DNA of 64,000 nt from Rhizobium sp. BG4 (GTDB lineage Bacteria; Pseudomonadota; Alphaproteobacteria; Rhizobiales; Rhizobiaceae). The translations under genes were made by a program, and so were the position numbers. The notes under the pieces are model-generated. The model was not told where the DNA came from and did not search any database. It worked only from the letters and a program-made list of their open reading frames with translations. Positions 1 to 8,751 of this stretch are shown piece after piece. The stretch lies in contig NZ_CP044125.1 in assembly GCF_016864575.1 (NCBI RefSeq), forward strand, positions 3,640,001 to 3,704,000, in the 5' to 3' direction. The first letter of the stretch is position 1; the number at the start of each line of letters is the position of its first letter.

Positions 1-2
1 CG

Positions 3-2717
3 GCAAACAACAGCACCGGCGCCGGCTCGGCGTCTGCAGCCTCCAACTCCGTCACCCCGGCGCCATCCTTGGCTGCCCCGATTGCCAACGCAGTTTCAGC
101 GACGGTCGCGGCGAATTCATCGGTCAATCCAGTCACATTAAATATCACGGGCGGCACGGCAGCAACCGTTGCGATTGCAGTTGTTCCATCGCACGGCACG
201 GCGACGGCTTCAGGTGCGGCCATCACCTACATACCGACTGCCGGCTATTCGGGCACCGACAGCTTCACCTACACGGCGACCAATGCCACCGGCACATCGT
301 CACCGGCGACTGTGATCATCACGGTTACTGCGCCGACTTTCACTTTCGCGCCGGCTCCCGGTGCGTTGATAGCAGGCACAGCCGGAACCGCTTATAGCGA
401 GACAATCGCTGCTTCGGGTGGCGGCGTTCCCTATACCTATGCGGTTACCACCGGCTCGTTACCTTCGGGTCTGTCGCTTGCCACCGATGGCACGATCTCC
501 GGCACGCCGACGGCAGACGGAAATTTCAGTTTCACCATTACCGCAACCGATACAAACGGCGCGACGGGCACGGCATCCTACTCACTTGTCATCGGCGCCC
601 AGGCTCCCTTCGCCAATGGGGTTTCGGCGACGGTAGCAGCGAATTCATCAGCCAATCCGATTACGCTCGATGTTACCGGCGGCGCGCCTGCATCGGTTAC
701 GGTCGCCTCGGCGGCTGGCCACGGCACAGCGACGGCGTCCGGCACGGCGATCACCTATACGCCTGTTGCGGGCTATTCGGGCGCCGACAGCTTTACCTAT
801 ACGGCGACCAATGCCACCGGCACATCATCACCGGCGACGGTGACCATCACGGTCACTGCGCCGACTTTCACTTTCGCGCCGGCTGCCGGAGCGTTGATAG
901 CAGGCACAGCCGGAACCGCTTATAGCGAGACAATCGCTGCCTCGGGTGGCGGTGTTCCCTATACCTATGCGGTCACCACCGGATCGTTGCCTTCGGGTCT
1001 GTCGCTTGCAACCGATGGCACGATCTCCGGCACGCCGACGGCAGACGGAAATTTCAGCTTTACCATCACTGCAACGGATACAAACGGCGCAACGGGTACG
1101 GCATCCTATTCGCTGCAGGTGGACGTAGCCGGTAGCGCGACCTTCGCCTTCACACCCGCCGCCGGAGCGCTGAGCGAGGCGATGGCCGGTGAGGACTACA
1201 GTCAGGCGATCAGTGCCGCAGGCGGGACCGCGCCGCTGATCTACAGCGTTTCGTCAGGAACCCTTCCGCAAGGAATGGTGCTGAATATCTCGACGGGCGA
1301 GCTTTCCGGTCCTTTGGACGCGAGTACTGAAGGAGACTATGGCTTCAGCATTCAAGTGCGGGACAACAACGGCGCGACCGGCACTGCAGCCTACACCCTG
1401 AAGGTTAAGGCGCAGGATATTACAGTGACCGACAAGGTTGTAAATGTGCCGGCTGGTTCGTCGCCGTCTGACGTTTATCTCAACCGCGGGGCAACTGGGG
1501 GCCCGTTCACGTCCGCTACCGTTACCTTTGTCGAACCCGCCAATGCCGGCAGCTCGGCGATCATTCAGGGGCAGCTGGCGCAATCGGGACCGGTTATGCC
1601 CGTCGGGTGGTACCTTCAGTTCACACCAAACCCTGCATATTCGGGCCAGGTTCGAGTGGGCTTCCGGCTTACCAGCGCGCTCGGTGTTTCGAATGCCGGC
1701 ACCGTGACGTATAATCTGAACGTCGCTGCAGGCCAGGTCGCGGAGGATATCGACCATCTGGTTCACGACTTTGTGCGAAGCCGCCAGAACATGATTTCCT
1801 CGACCGTCAAGGTGCCGGGCCTTCTTGAGCGCCGCCAGATGCAGCAGGAAAGCAATCCTGTGACCGCGCGCCTGATGCCGTCTGAGAACGGACTGACCGT
1901 CGGCTTTTCCACCAGCCTCGCGCAGATGGAAGCGGCAGGCCGCACGCCGGTGGGTGGGAAGAGTGCCGATCTTTCGCCTTTCAACATCTGGATCGACGGC
2001 GCATTTCTGGCGCACAGGGATGGCGACACCGATGACGGAAAGTGGGGCAGCTTCGCGATGATCAACCTGGGAGCGGATTACCTGCTCTCCGACAAGGCAC
2101 TGCTCGGCTTCTCCCTGCATTACGACCGTATGACCGATCCGACGGATGCCGATGCGGAACTGAGTGGAAACGGCTGGCTGGCGAGTCCTTACGCCTCCTT
2201 TGAAATCGGCAAGGACGTGTTCTGGAATGCCAGCCTGCTTTACGGCGGATCGTCCAACGACATCGATACGTATTTTTGGGACGGCACGTTCGATACGACC
2301 CGCTGGATGGCCGATACCTCGATCGAGGGGCAGTGGGCAATCGATGGCGACACCATCCTGACGCCAAAGCTGCGGGCGGTCTACTTCTCCGAAAGGGTCG
2401 AGGATTACGCCGTCAGCAACGGGGCCGGCGATACCATCGTGATCGATGGCTTTGACGCAGAACAATTCCGTCTCAGCCTCGGAGCGGAGATTGCCCGGTC
2501 GTTTACAGTAGAAAGCGGTTCGGTGCTGACGCCGAAGCTCGGCCTGACGGCCGGATTCTCCGGTCTGGATGGATCGGGCGCATTCGGATCGCTCACCGCA
2601 GGGCTGTCCATCCAGACGGTCGATCAGTGGATGATCGATGTCAGCCTGCTCCTGAATGTAGAGGGAGACGGTGAGGCGTCGGCCGGTACCAGGGTTGGGG
2701 CGGCAAAACGGTTCTAG
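3..2717 (+). CDS. Autotransporter with tandem Ig-like repeats (5' truncated by window edge)
   Basis: The reading frame is open to the window edge, so the true start lies outside; a TTG at 69 is only the first start-like codon in view. The visible part (about 904 residues) begins with Ser/Thr/Ala-rich Ig-like (He_PIG/cadherin-like) modules, including two nearly identical 176-residue units and a more diverged third one. A linker follows, and the last 270 or so residues read as an autotransporter beta-barrel with alternating aromatic strands and a C-terminal Phe typical of outer-membrane proteins. I infer a surface-anchored adhesin-like protein whose passenger is the Ig stack. No catalytic motif is visible. 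The gene ends 45 bases before the convergent LacI-type regulator gene. Confidence 0.75.
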   Translation, partial: ANNSTGAGSASAASNSVTPAPSLAAPIANAVSATVAANSSVNPVTLNITGGTAATVAIAVVPSHGTATASGAAITYIPTAGYSGTDSFTYTATNATGTSSPATVIITVTAPTFTFAPAPGALIAGTAGTAYSETIAASGGGVPYTYAVTTGSLPSGLSLATDGTISGTPTADGNFSFTITATDTNGATGTASYSLVIGAQAPFANGVSATVAANSSANPITLDVTGGAPASVTVASAAGHGTATASGTAITYTPVAGYSGADSFTYTATNATGTSSPATVTITVTAPTFTFAPAAGALIAGTAGTAYSETIAASGGGVPYTYAVTTGSLPSGLSLATDGTISGTPTADGNFSFTITATDTNGATGTASYSLQVDVAGSATFAFTPAAGALSEAMAGEDYSQAISAAGGTAPLIYSVSSGTLPQGMVLNISTGELSGPLDASTEGDYGFSIQVRDNNGATGTAAYTLKVKAQDITVTDKVVNVPAGSSPSDVYLNRGATGGPFTSATVTFVEPANAGSSAIIQGQLAQSGPVMPVGWYLQFTPNPAYSGQVRVGFRLTSALGVSNAGTVTYNLNVAAGQVAEDIDHLVHDFVRSRQNMISSTVKVPGLLERRQMQQESNPVTARLMPSENGLTVGFSTSLAQMEAAGRTPVGGKSADLSPFNIWIDGAFLAHRDGDTDDGKWGSFAMINLGADYLLSDKALLGFSLHYDRMTDPTDADAELSGNGWLASPYASFEIGKDVFWNASLLYGGSSNDIDTYFWDGTFDTTRWMADTSIEGQWAIDGDTILTPKLRAVYFSERVEDYAVSNGAGDTIVIDGFDAEQFRLSLGAEIARSFTVESGSVLTPKLGLTAGFSGLDGSGAFGSLTAGLSIQTVDQWMIDVSLLLNVEGDGEASAGTRVGAAKRF
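78..1133 (+). repeat. Tandem 528-bp in-frame repeat, two copies
   Basis: Copy 1 (about 78-605) and copy 2 (about 606-1133) are offset by exactly 528 bases. For example, the GCCGACTTTCACTTTCGCGC block occurs at 332 and at 860. Each copy encodes 176 residues holding two Ig-like folds. The high identity at DNA level suggests recent duplication or gene conversion, so copy number may vary between strains. Confidence 0.85.
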
Positions 2718-2762
2718 AGCCGGGTCTTGCCGTTCAGTCTGGCGGCCAGGCTGCCGATCTGT

Positions 2763-3800
2763 TCAGCCCCGCCCGTCCGCCCAGACCGGCTTGCTGACGC
2801 TCTGCAGCAGCTCCGGTTCGATGCCGTCGATGCGGGCGATGACGGCTTTGGCCATTTCGCGGCCGGCGTGGCGGACGTCTTCGTAGGCGGTGATGATTTC
2901 GGGCCGGATCCAGTTGAGGATCGGGGCGGATTCCTTCGAGACCATGTCGACATCCTTGCCGAGGTGCTTGCCGGCAGCCTCGATGCCGGCGTTCACCGCG
3001 ATAGCGGCGCTGCCGGCGGAGCAGACGATGCCATCGGGAGCATTCGGCGAGCGCATCATCGCCTCAATGGTATTCCTGATCTCGTCGAGCGGCGCATCGA
3101 TGTTGACGCGCAGCGGCACTTCCTCGGCGCCGTAGTCATGCAGGCCGGTCTGGAAGCCGATGCGGGTATGGGCGTAGTAGGTGAGCTTGCTCGGCGGCTG
3201 GAGCAGGGCGATATGCCGGCGTCCGCGATCGACGAGACGCTGCACCGCCTGGTGGGCGAAAGCCTCGTTGTCGAAGTCGTGATAGGGATGCACCAGCCCG
3301 GCATCGGTGCGGCCGTGGGTGGCGAAGGGGATGTTCTGCTCGGCAAGCAGCCGCACGCGCGGATCGTCAGGCTCGATGCGCGAGATGATGACGCCGTCGG
3401 CCGATCCCGTGTCGAGGATGTAGCGGACCGGCATCATCGGGTCCTTGCTGTGCGAATGCGGGGTGACGACGATGTGGTAGGGCGTGCCCGTCAACACTTC
3501 GGAAATGCCGAACACCATCTGGCTCGAAAAGCCCATGATCTCCTCATCGATCGACAGAACTAGCGCGATGACGTTTGTCTTGCCGGTGCGAAGGCGTACG
3601 CCGGCGCGGTTTGGCTGGTATCCGAGCTGGCGCGCTACCATGCGCACCCGCTCCTTGGTTTCAGCGCCGATATCGGGTGCGTCCTTCAGGGCGCGCGAGA
3701 CGGTGGTGATGCCAAGACCGGTCATGAAGGCGATCGTCTTCAGCGTCGGACGCTCGCGCTGGACGGTCGCCGCCCCTGCGAAATTTCCCTTGTTTTCCAT
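2763..3800 (-). CDS. LacI-family transcriptional regulator of the adjacent sugar locus
   Basis: 345 residues. The N-terminal helix-turn-helix (about residues 19-70) has the LacI hallmark TLKTIAFMTGLGITTVSRAL followed by a hinge helix region, then a periplasmic-binding-protein-like effector domain that ends in WADGRG. The gene is divergent from the binding-protein gene at 4257, with a 456-base spacer holding a palindrome with central CG. I infer that it represses the ABC/glycosidase operon and is released by a sugar or sugar-derived ligand. The ligand cannot be read from the sequence. The start ATG at 3800 precedes the HTH by a normal distance. Confidence 0.88.
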   Translation of the reverse strand: MENKGNFAGAATVQRERPTLKTIAFMTGLGITTVSRALKDAPDIGAETKERVRMVARQLGYQPNRAGVRLRTGKTNVIALVLSIDEEIMGFSSQMVFGISEVLTGTPYHIVVTPHSHSKDPMMPVRYILDTGSADGVIISRIEPDDPRVRLLAEQNIPFATHGRTDAGLVHPYHDFDNEAFAHQAVQRLVDRGRRHIALLQPPSKLTYYAHTRIGFQTGLHDYGAEEVPLRVNIDAPLDEIRNTIEAMMRSPNAPDGIVCSAGSAAIAVNAGIEAAGKHLGKDVDMVSKESAPILNWIRPEIITAYEDVRHAGREMAKAVIARIDGIEPELLQSVSKPVWADGRG

Positions 3801-4256
3801 AGGTCTAAGCTACCCTCACGCGATTTGCGTCTGCTTATAGATGCTTTTTGAACGCGCCGTAAGCGCATCCGCATCGAAAAGCCGCTCCTCCCTAAGTCAC
3901 AAAATCTGTAACGATACAGTAGAAAAGTCGAGCACTTTTTGATGCCTGTGTGGCAGAGTTAGACGCATAGGTTGAATCGATGGAAATCGCATAGATTTTT
4001 TGCGGTTGCGAAGGGCCGTAAACGGATTTTTCTGGGATCATCCGTAAATATATAAGATATAACAGTGATTTATATCATGAAGTGCGTTGCGGTATTGGCC
4101 GCACAAGTTGGTGTCGTAGATGCACGTTTTCTGGCTTTTCGACAGGTATGGGTAGCAATTGCAGGCGCTAAAGAAAATTTTACGTGCAGGCTGTTGCTTC
4201 GAAAAATTGATTGCACTAAGTTTTTCCGGCAACGTTTCAGTGAGGGAGGAGAACTC
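3801..4256. other. Divergent regulatory region between lacI-type gene and sugar ABC operon
   Basis: 456 bases with no supported gene. It is AT-richer than its surroundings, with an AT-rich stretch at about 4045-4075 that could hold a promoter, and carries the CTGTA-N4-TACAG palindrome at 3906. An open frame runs in from 4065 to the binding-protein gene, but the strong ribosome binding site (GGGAGGAG) lies just before the ATG at 4257, and only that start gives a signal peptide. Confidence 0.6.
3906..3919. promoter_or_regulatory. Candidate LacI-family operator
   Basis: The 14-base sequence CTGTAACGATACAG has perfect 5-base arms (CTGTA/TACAG) and a central CG, the pattern typical of LacI/GalR-family operators. 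It lies between the regulator and its probable target operon. Assignment to this regulator is an inference from position. Confidence 0.5.
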
Positions 4257-5492
4257 ATGAATATCCGTTCGTTCGCGGCCATGCTTGCCGCTTCGGTCAT
4301 CATTCCGTTCAGCGCCGCGCAGGCGACCGATCTCGAAGTCACCCATTGGTGGACCTCGGGCGGCGAAGCTGCGGCTGTCTCAGAACTCGCCAAGGCATTC
4401 GACGCCACTGGCAACAAGTGGGTCGACGGCGCTATTGCCGGTTCCGGCGGTACCGCGCGTCCGATCATGATCAGCCGCATCACCGGCGGCGACCCGATGG
4501 GCGCCACGCAGTTCAACCATGGTCGCCAGGCTGAAGAACTCGTCCAGGCCGGCCTGATGCGCGACCTGACCGATGTCGCCACCGCAGAGCACTGGAAGGA
4601 CATCATCCGTCCGTCGAGCCTGCTCGATTCCTGCACGATCGACGGCAAGATCTACTGCGCTCCCGTCAACATCCACTCCTGGCAGTGGCTGTGGCTCTCC
4701 AACGCTGCCTTCAAGAAGGCTGGCGTCGAAGTGCCGAAGAACTGGGATGAATTCGTCGCTGCCGCTCCGGCTCTCGAAAAGGCCGGCATCGTGCCGCTCG
4801 CCGTCGGCGGTCAGCCGTGGCAGGCTACCGGCGCGTTCGACGTGCTGATGGTCGCAATCGCCGGCAAGGATACCTTCTACAAGGTGTTCAAGGACAAGGA
4901 TGCTGAAGCTGCTGCCGGTCCTGAAGTCGCGAAGGTCTTCAAGGCTGCCGACGATGCCCGCCGCATGTCGAAGGGTACGAACGTTCAGGATTGGAACCAG
5001 GCAACCAACATGGTCATCACCGGCAAGGCCGGCGGTCAGATCATGGGTGACTGGGCGCAGGGCGAGTTCGCGCTTGCCGGCCAGAAGGCTGGAACCGACT
5101 ACACCTGCCTTCCGGGCCTCGGCGTCAACGAAATCATCTCCACCGGTGGTGATGCTTTCTACTTCCCGCTGCTGAAGGACGCAGAAAAGTCGAAGGCGCA
5201 GGACGTTCTCGCCAAGACGCTTCTCGACCCCAAGACCCAGGTTGCCTTCAACCTGAAGAAGGGCTCGCTGCCGGTTCGTGGCGACGTCGACCTGGCCGCT
5301 GCCAACGACTGCATGAAGAAGGGTCTGGAAATCCTCAAGAAGGGTAACGTGATCGAAGGTACCGACCAGCTGCTCTCGGCCGACAGCCAGAAGCAGAAGG
5401 AAGACTTGTTCTCGGAATTCTTCGCGAACCCGTCGATGACGCCGGAAGACGCCCAGAAGCGCTTCGCTGAAATCATCTCTTCCGCCGACTGA
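4257..5492 (+). CDS. Sugar ABC transporter substrate-binding protein (family 1, CUT1)
   Basis: 411 residues. The start at 4257 is chosen for the strong GGGAGGAG ribosome binding site and the following Sec signal peptide (cleavage probably after AQA at about residue 23). The mature part starts TDLEVTHWWTSGGEAAAVSE, typical of carbohydrate-binding proteins of the MalE/AglE type, with paired tryptophans (HSWQWLWLSN). It is periplasmic and delivers sugar to the two permeases downstream. Association with beta-mannosidase-like and GH43 enzymes suggests a plant-derived oligosaccharide, but the substrate is not proven. A strong hairpin follows the stop codon. Confidence 0.92.
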   Translation: MNIRSFAAMLAASVIIPFSAAQATDLEVTHWWTSGGEAAAVSELAKAFDATGNKWVDGAIAGSGGTARPIMISRITGGDPMGATQFNHGRQAEELVQAGLMRDLTDVATAEHWKDIIRPSSLLDSCTIDGKIYCAPVNIHSWQWLWLSNAAFKKAGVEVPKNWDEFVAAAPALEKAGIVPLAVGGQPWQATGAFDVLMVAIAGKDTFYKVFKDKDAEAAAGPEVAKVFKAADDARRMSKGTNVQDWNQATNMVITGKAGGQIMGDWAQGEFALAGQKAGTDYTCLPGLGVNEIISTGGDAFYFPLLKDAEKSKAQDVLAKTLLDPKTQVAFNLKKGSLPVRGDVDLAAANDCMKKGLEILKKGNVIEGTDQLLSADSQKQKEDLFSEFFANPSMTPEDAQKRFAEIISSAD

Positions 5493-5513
5493 TCGTTTTC
5501 CGATCGCTGAGGC

Positions 5514-5542
5514 GATCCGGCTCCCGCGCGGGGCCGGATCGT
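5514..5542 (+). promoter_or_regulatory. Strong stem-loop after the binding-protein gene
   Basis: A 9-base perfect stem (CGATCCGGC/GCCGGATCG) encloses a CCCGCGCGGG mini-hairpin, with no T-run after it. Hairpins in this position are known to stabilise binding-protein mRNA relative to permease mRNA in ABC operons. That role is inferred here. Confidence 0.65.
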
Positions 5543-5700
5543 TCCGGAATGCGGGGTTTGATCTCGCGTCCGGCTCCATCCCGGCAGCGCCATGCGCCTG
5601 TGCGGAATGGTGAGGGGAGGCGACGAAAACAAGGAGGGCAGCCGCGCAAGCGGTGCCGCTCTGGATCACAAGACGCAATTGCGATTCAGGAGGAGTCACA

Positions 5701-6606
5701 ATGACGGGTCAAGCGCAAGCAGGCCGGCCAAACCAACTATTGCGCAATCTCAATTCGAAGATTGCTTCCATCCCGATGATCCTTACCGCCCTGGTCATCT
5801 TTCTCGGCGGTACGCTCTGGACGGTGTTCTATTCCTTTACCAACTCGAAGCTCCTGCCTCGGTTGAGCTTCGTCGGTTTCGACCAGTACAAGCGCCTCTG
5901 GGCTGCACCGCGCTGGATCGTTTCGATCGAAAACCTTGCCCTTTACGGCATCCTGTCGCTGATCTTCAGCCTGGTGATCGGCTTCGTGCTGGCCGCGCTG
6001 ATGGATCAGAAGATCCGGTTCGAGAACACGTTCCGTACGATCTTCCTTTATCCCTTCGCTCTGTCCTTCATCGTCACCGGTCTCGTGTGGCAATGGGTGC
6101 TCAATCCGGAATTCGGCGTTCAGTCGGTGATTCGGTCGCTCGGATGGACGAGCTTCACATTCGATCCGCTCTATACGCCGAGCATCGTCATCTACGGCGT
6201 GCTGATCGCCGCTCTCTGGCAGGGGACCGGGCTCGTCATGTGCTTGATGCTTGCCGGCCTGCGCGGCATCGATGAGGACATCTGGAAGGCGGCGCGTGTC
6301 GACGGCATTCCGATGTGGAAGACCTATCTCTTCATCGTCATCCCGATGATGCGCCCGGTTTTCATCACCACGCTGGTCATCATCGCCAGCGGTATCGTCA
6401 AGGTCTACGACCTCGTCGTGGCGCAGACTTCAGGCGGTCCGGGCATCTCGTCCGAAGTGCCTGCCAAATATGTCTATGACTATATGTTCCAGGCGCAGAA
6501 CCTCGGGCAGGGCTTTGCGGCCTCGACGATGATGCTGATCACCGTCGCCATTATCATCATTCCCTGGGCTTACCTGGAATTCGGCGGAGGGCGCAAGCGT
6601 GGCTAA
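5701..6606 (+). CDS. Sugar ABC transporter permease 1 (MalF type)
   Basis: 301 residues. ATG at 5701 follows an AGGAGGAG ribosome binding site. The protein has six or so hydrophobic segments and the EAA cytoplasmic loop (about residues 191-215, with KAARVDGIPMWKTYLFIVIP) that docks on the ATPase. It is an inner-membrane half of a CUT1 importer, co-transcribed with the second permease, whose GTG start overlaps its last eight bases. Confidence 0.9.
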   Translation: MTGQAQAGRPNQLLRNLNSKIASIPMILTALVIFLGGTLWTVFYSFTNSKLLPRLSFVGFDQYKRLWAAPRWIVSIENLALYGILSLIFSLVIGFVLAALMDQKIRFENTFRTIFLYPFALSFIVTGLVWQWVLNPEFGVQSVIRSLGWTSFTFDPLYTPSIVIYGVLIAALWQGTGLVMCLMLAGLRGIDEDIWKAARVDGIPMWKTYLFIVIPMMRPVFITTLVIIASGIVKVYDLVVAQTSGGPGISSEVPAKYVYDYMFQAQNLGQGFAASTMMLITVAIIIIPWAYLEFGGGRKRG

Positions 6607-7543
6607 TACCGGAACCCTCAACACCACCGCGGCCGGCATCAACGCCGTCGCCTCCAAGCTTGGTTCGGGCCCGAGCGGCCCGCGGCCGAAGCCTGTTCTT
6701 TCGGCGCGCAACATCATGCTCTACGGCACGCTGTTCGTCGCCGCCGCCTATTACCTGCTGCCGCTCTACGTGATGGTCGTGACCTCGCTGAAGGGCATGC
6801 CTGAAATCCGTATGGGCAATATCTTCTCGCCGCCGATGGAAATCACCTTCGAGCCGTGGGTGAAGGCCTGGGCGACGGCCTGCACCGGCCTCAATTGCGA
6901 TGGCCTGTCGCGCGGCTTCTGGAACTCGGTGCGCATCACCGTGCCCTCGGTCGTCGTGTCGATCGCGATCGCTTCGGTGAATGGCTATGCTCTTGCCAAC
7001 TGGCGCTTCAAGGGCTCGGAGTTCTTCTTCGCGGTTCTCGTCGTCGGCGCGTTCATTCCGTATCAGGTGATGATCTATCCGATCGTTATCGTGCTGCGTG
7101 AAATCGGCATTTACGGGACGCTGACCGGCCTGATCATCGTGCATTCGATCTTCGGCATGCCGATCCTGACGCTGCTGTTCCGTAACTACTTCGCCTCGCT
7201 TCCCGAAGAACTCTTCAAGGCGGCGCGTATCGACGGTGCAGGATTCTGGCAGATCTTCTTCCGGATCATGCTGCCGATGTCGCTGCCGATTTTCGTCGTC
7301 GCGATGATCCTGCAGGTTACCGGCATCTGGAACGACTTCCTCTTCGGCGTCGTCTTCACCCGCCCGGATACCTATCCGATGACCGTGCAGCTCAACAACA
7401 TCGTCAATTCGGTCCAGGGCGTGAAGGAATATAACGTCAACATGGCCGCGACGATCCTCACCGGTCTCGTGCCGCTTATCGTCTATTTCGTGTCCGGACG
7501 TCTCTTCGTCCGCGGTATCGCCGCTGGCGCAGTGAAAGGTTGA
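6599..7543 (+). CDS. Sugar ABC transporter permease 2 (MalG type)
   Basis: 314 residues, GTG start overlapping the upstream permease by eight bases, which indicates translational coupling. It begins with about 35 hydrophilic residues before the first membrane segment. The EAA loop (about residues 202-225, with KAARIDGAGFWQIFFRIMLP) is intact. The C-terminus RLFVRGIAAGAVKG is the classic ending of MalG-type permeases. It pairs with permease 1 and the ATPase at 7546. Confidence 0.9.
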   Translation: MANTGTLNTTAAGINAVASKLGSGPSGPRPKPVLSARNIMLYGTLFVAAAYYLLPLYVMVVTSLKGMPEIRMGNIFSPPMEITFEPWVKAWATACTGLNCDGLSRGFWNSVRITVPSVVVSIAIASVNGYALANWRFKGSEFFFAVLVVGAFIPYQVMIYPIVIVLREIGIYGTLTGLIIVHSIFGMPILTLLFRNYFASLPEELFKAARIDGAGFWQIFFRIMLPMSLPIFVVAMILQVTGIWNDFLFGVVFTRPDTYPMTVQLNNIVNSVQGVKEYNVNMAATILTGLVPLIVYFVSGRLFVRGIAAGAVKG

Positions 7544-7545
7544 TC

Positions 7546-8631
7546 ATGAACACAAGCGTTTCCATCAAAGATCTGTCGCTGAATTTCGGTGCGGTCAGCG
7601 TTCTCAAGGACCTGAACCTCGAAATCAACGACGGCGAGTTCCTGGTCCTGCTCGGTTCGTCTGGCTGCGGCAAGTCCACGCTCCTGAACTGCATTGCTGG
7701 TCTTCTCGATGCATCGGCGGGGCAGATCTTCATCAAGGGCAAGAACGTCACCTGGGAAGAGCCCAAGGACCGCGGCATCGGCATGGTGTTCCAGTCCTAC
7801 GCGCTTTATCCGCAGATGACGGTCGAGAAGAACCTGTCCTTCGGCCTGCAGGTCGCCAAGGTTCCTCAGGCGGAGATCGACAAGCGCGTCGCCCGGGCTG
7901 CCGAGATCCTGCAAATCCAGCCGCTTCTTAAGCGCAAGCCGGCCGAGCTTTCCGGCGGTCAGCGCCAGCGCGTCGCGATCGGCCGTGCCCTGGTGCGCGA
8001 TGTCGACGTCTTCCTCTTCGACGAGCCGCTGTCGAACCTCGATGCGAAACTTCGCTCCGAGCTGCGCGTCGAGATCAAGCGCCTGCACCAGTCGCTGAAG
8101 AACACGATGATCTATGTCACGCACGACCAGATCGAGGCGCTGACACTGGCCGATCGTATCGCCATCATGAAGAGCGGCATCATCCAGCAGCTCGCCGATC
8201 CGACGACGATCTACAACAAGCCGCGCAATCTCTTCGTCGCCGGCTTCATCGGCTCGCCGTCGATGAACTTCCTGCGCGGCGAATTGGCAACTGCGAACGG
8301 CAAGCCGGCCTTTGTGGCAAACGGCGTGACCTTCTCGCTGGAGGGATACCAGGCTTCCGAGCCGCTGCAGCCCGGCCGCAAGGTGGTGCTTGGCGTCCGC
8401 CCCGAGCATATCAAGGTCAACGAGGAGCTCGGTGCCGAAGTGCACGAAGCGACGGTCGACGTCGAGGAGCCGATGGGCGCCGACAATCTGCTCTGGCTGA
8501 AACATGCCGGACATACGATGTCGGTACGCATCAACGGCGCGCGCCGCTTCAGCCCCGGCACGCCGGTCAAGCTCGGCTTCGACACCTCGCTCGCGTCGGT
8601 TTTCGATGCCGAGACCGAGGACAGGATCTGA
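7546..8631 (+). CDS. Sugar ABC transporter ATP-binding protein (UgpC/MalK type)
   Basis: 361 residues. ATG at 7546 is preferred over the TTG at 7540, two codons upstream. Walker A GSSGCGKST (37-45), signature LSGGQ (135-139) and Walker B VFLFDE (155-160) are all present. A C-terminal regulatory/TOBE domain holds the LGVRPEHI motif that marks the MalK/UgpC group. It energises the two permeases and may serve more than one sugar importer, as is common for this group. It sits two bases after permease 2. Confidence 0.93.
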   Translation: MNTSVSIKDLSLNFGAVSVLKDLNLEINDGEFLVLLGSSGCGKSTLLNCIAGLLDASAGQIFIKGKNVTWEEPKDRGIGMVFQSYALYPQMTVEKNLSFGLQVAKVPQAEIDKRVARAAEILQIQPLLKRKPAELSGGQRQRVAIGRALVRDVDVFLFDEPLSNLDAKLRSELRVEIKRLHQSLKNTMIYVTHDQIEALTLADRIAIMKSGIIQQLADPTTIYNKPRNLFVAGFIGSPSMNFLRGELATANGKPAFVANGVTFSLEGYQASEPLQPGRKVVLGVRPEHIKVNEELGAEVHEATVDVEEPMGADNLLWLKHAGHTMSVRINGARRFSPGTPVKLGFDTSLASVFDAETEDRI

Positions 8632-8644
8632 CAAACGCAATAGG

Positions 8645-8664
8645 GGCGGGGCGTAAGCTCCGCC
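8645..8664 (+). promoter_or_regulatory. Short intercistronic hairpin
   Basis: An 8-base stem GGCGGGGC/GCTCCGCC with one G-T pair and a GTAA tetraloop lies between the ATPase and the glycoside hydrolase. There is no T-run, so a role in RNA processing or stability is more likely than termination. Confidence 0.45.
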
Positions 8665-8751
8665 TTATCCTCAATAGCGGCCGAAAGGCCGTCCAAGTTT
8701 GGCCGCGGACCGGTATCGGTCTTCCCAAGGCGGCCTGATCGGAAACATACC

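Noticed and set aside
78..1133. CRISPR-like or satellite repeat
   Set aside because: The 528-bp tandem repeat is in frame, encodes Ig-like folds and lacks short repeats with spacers.
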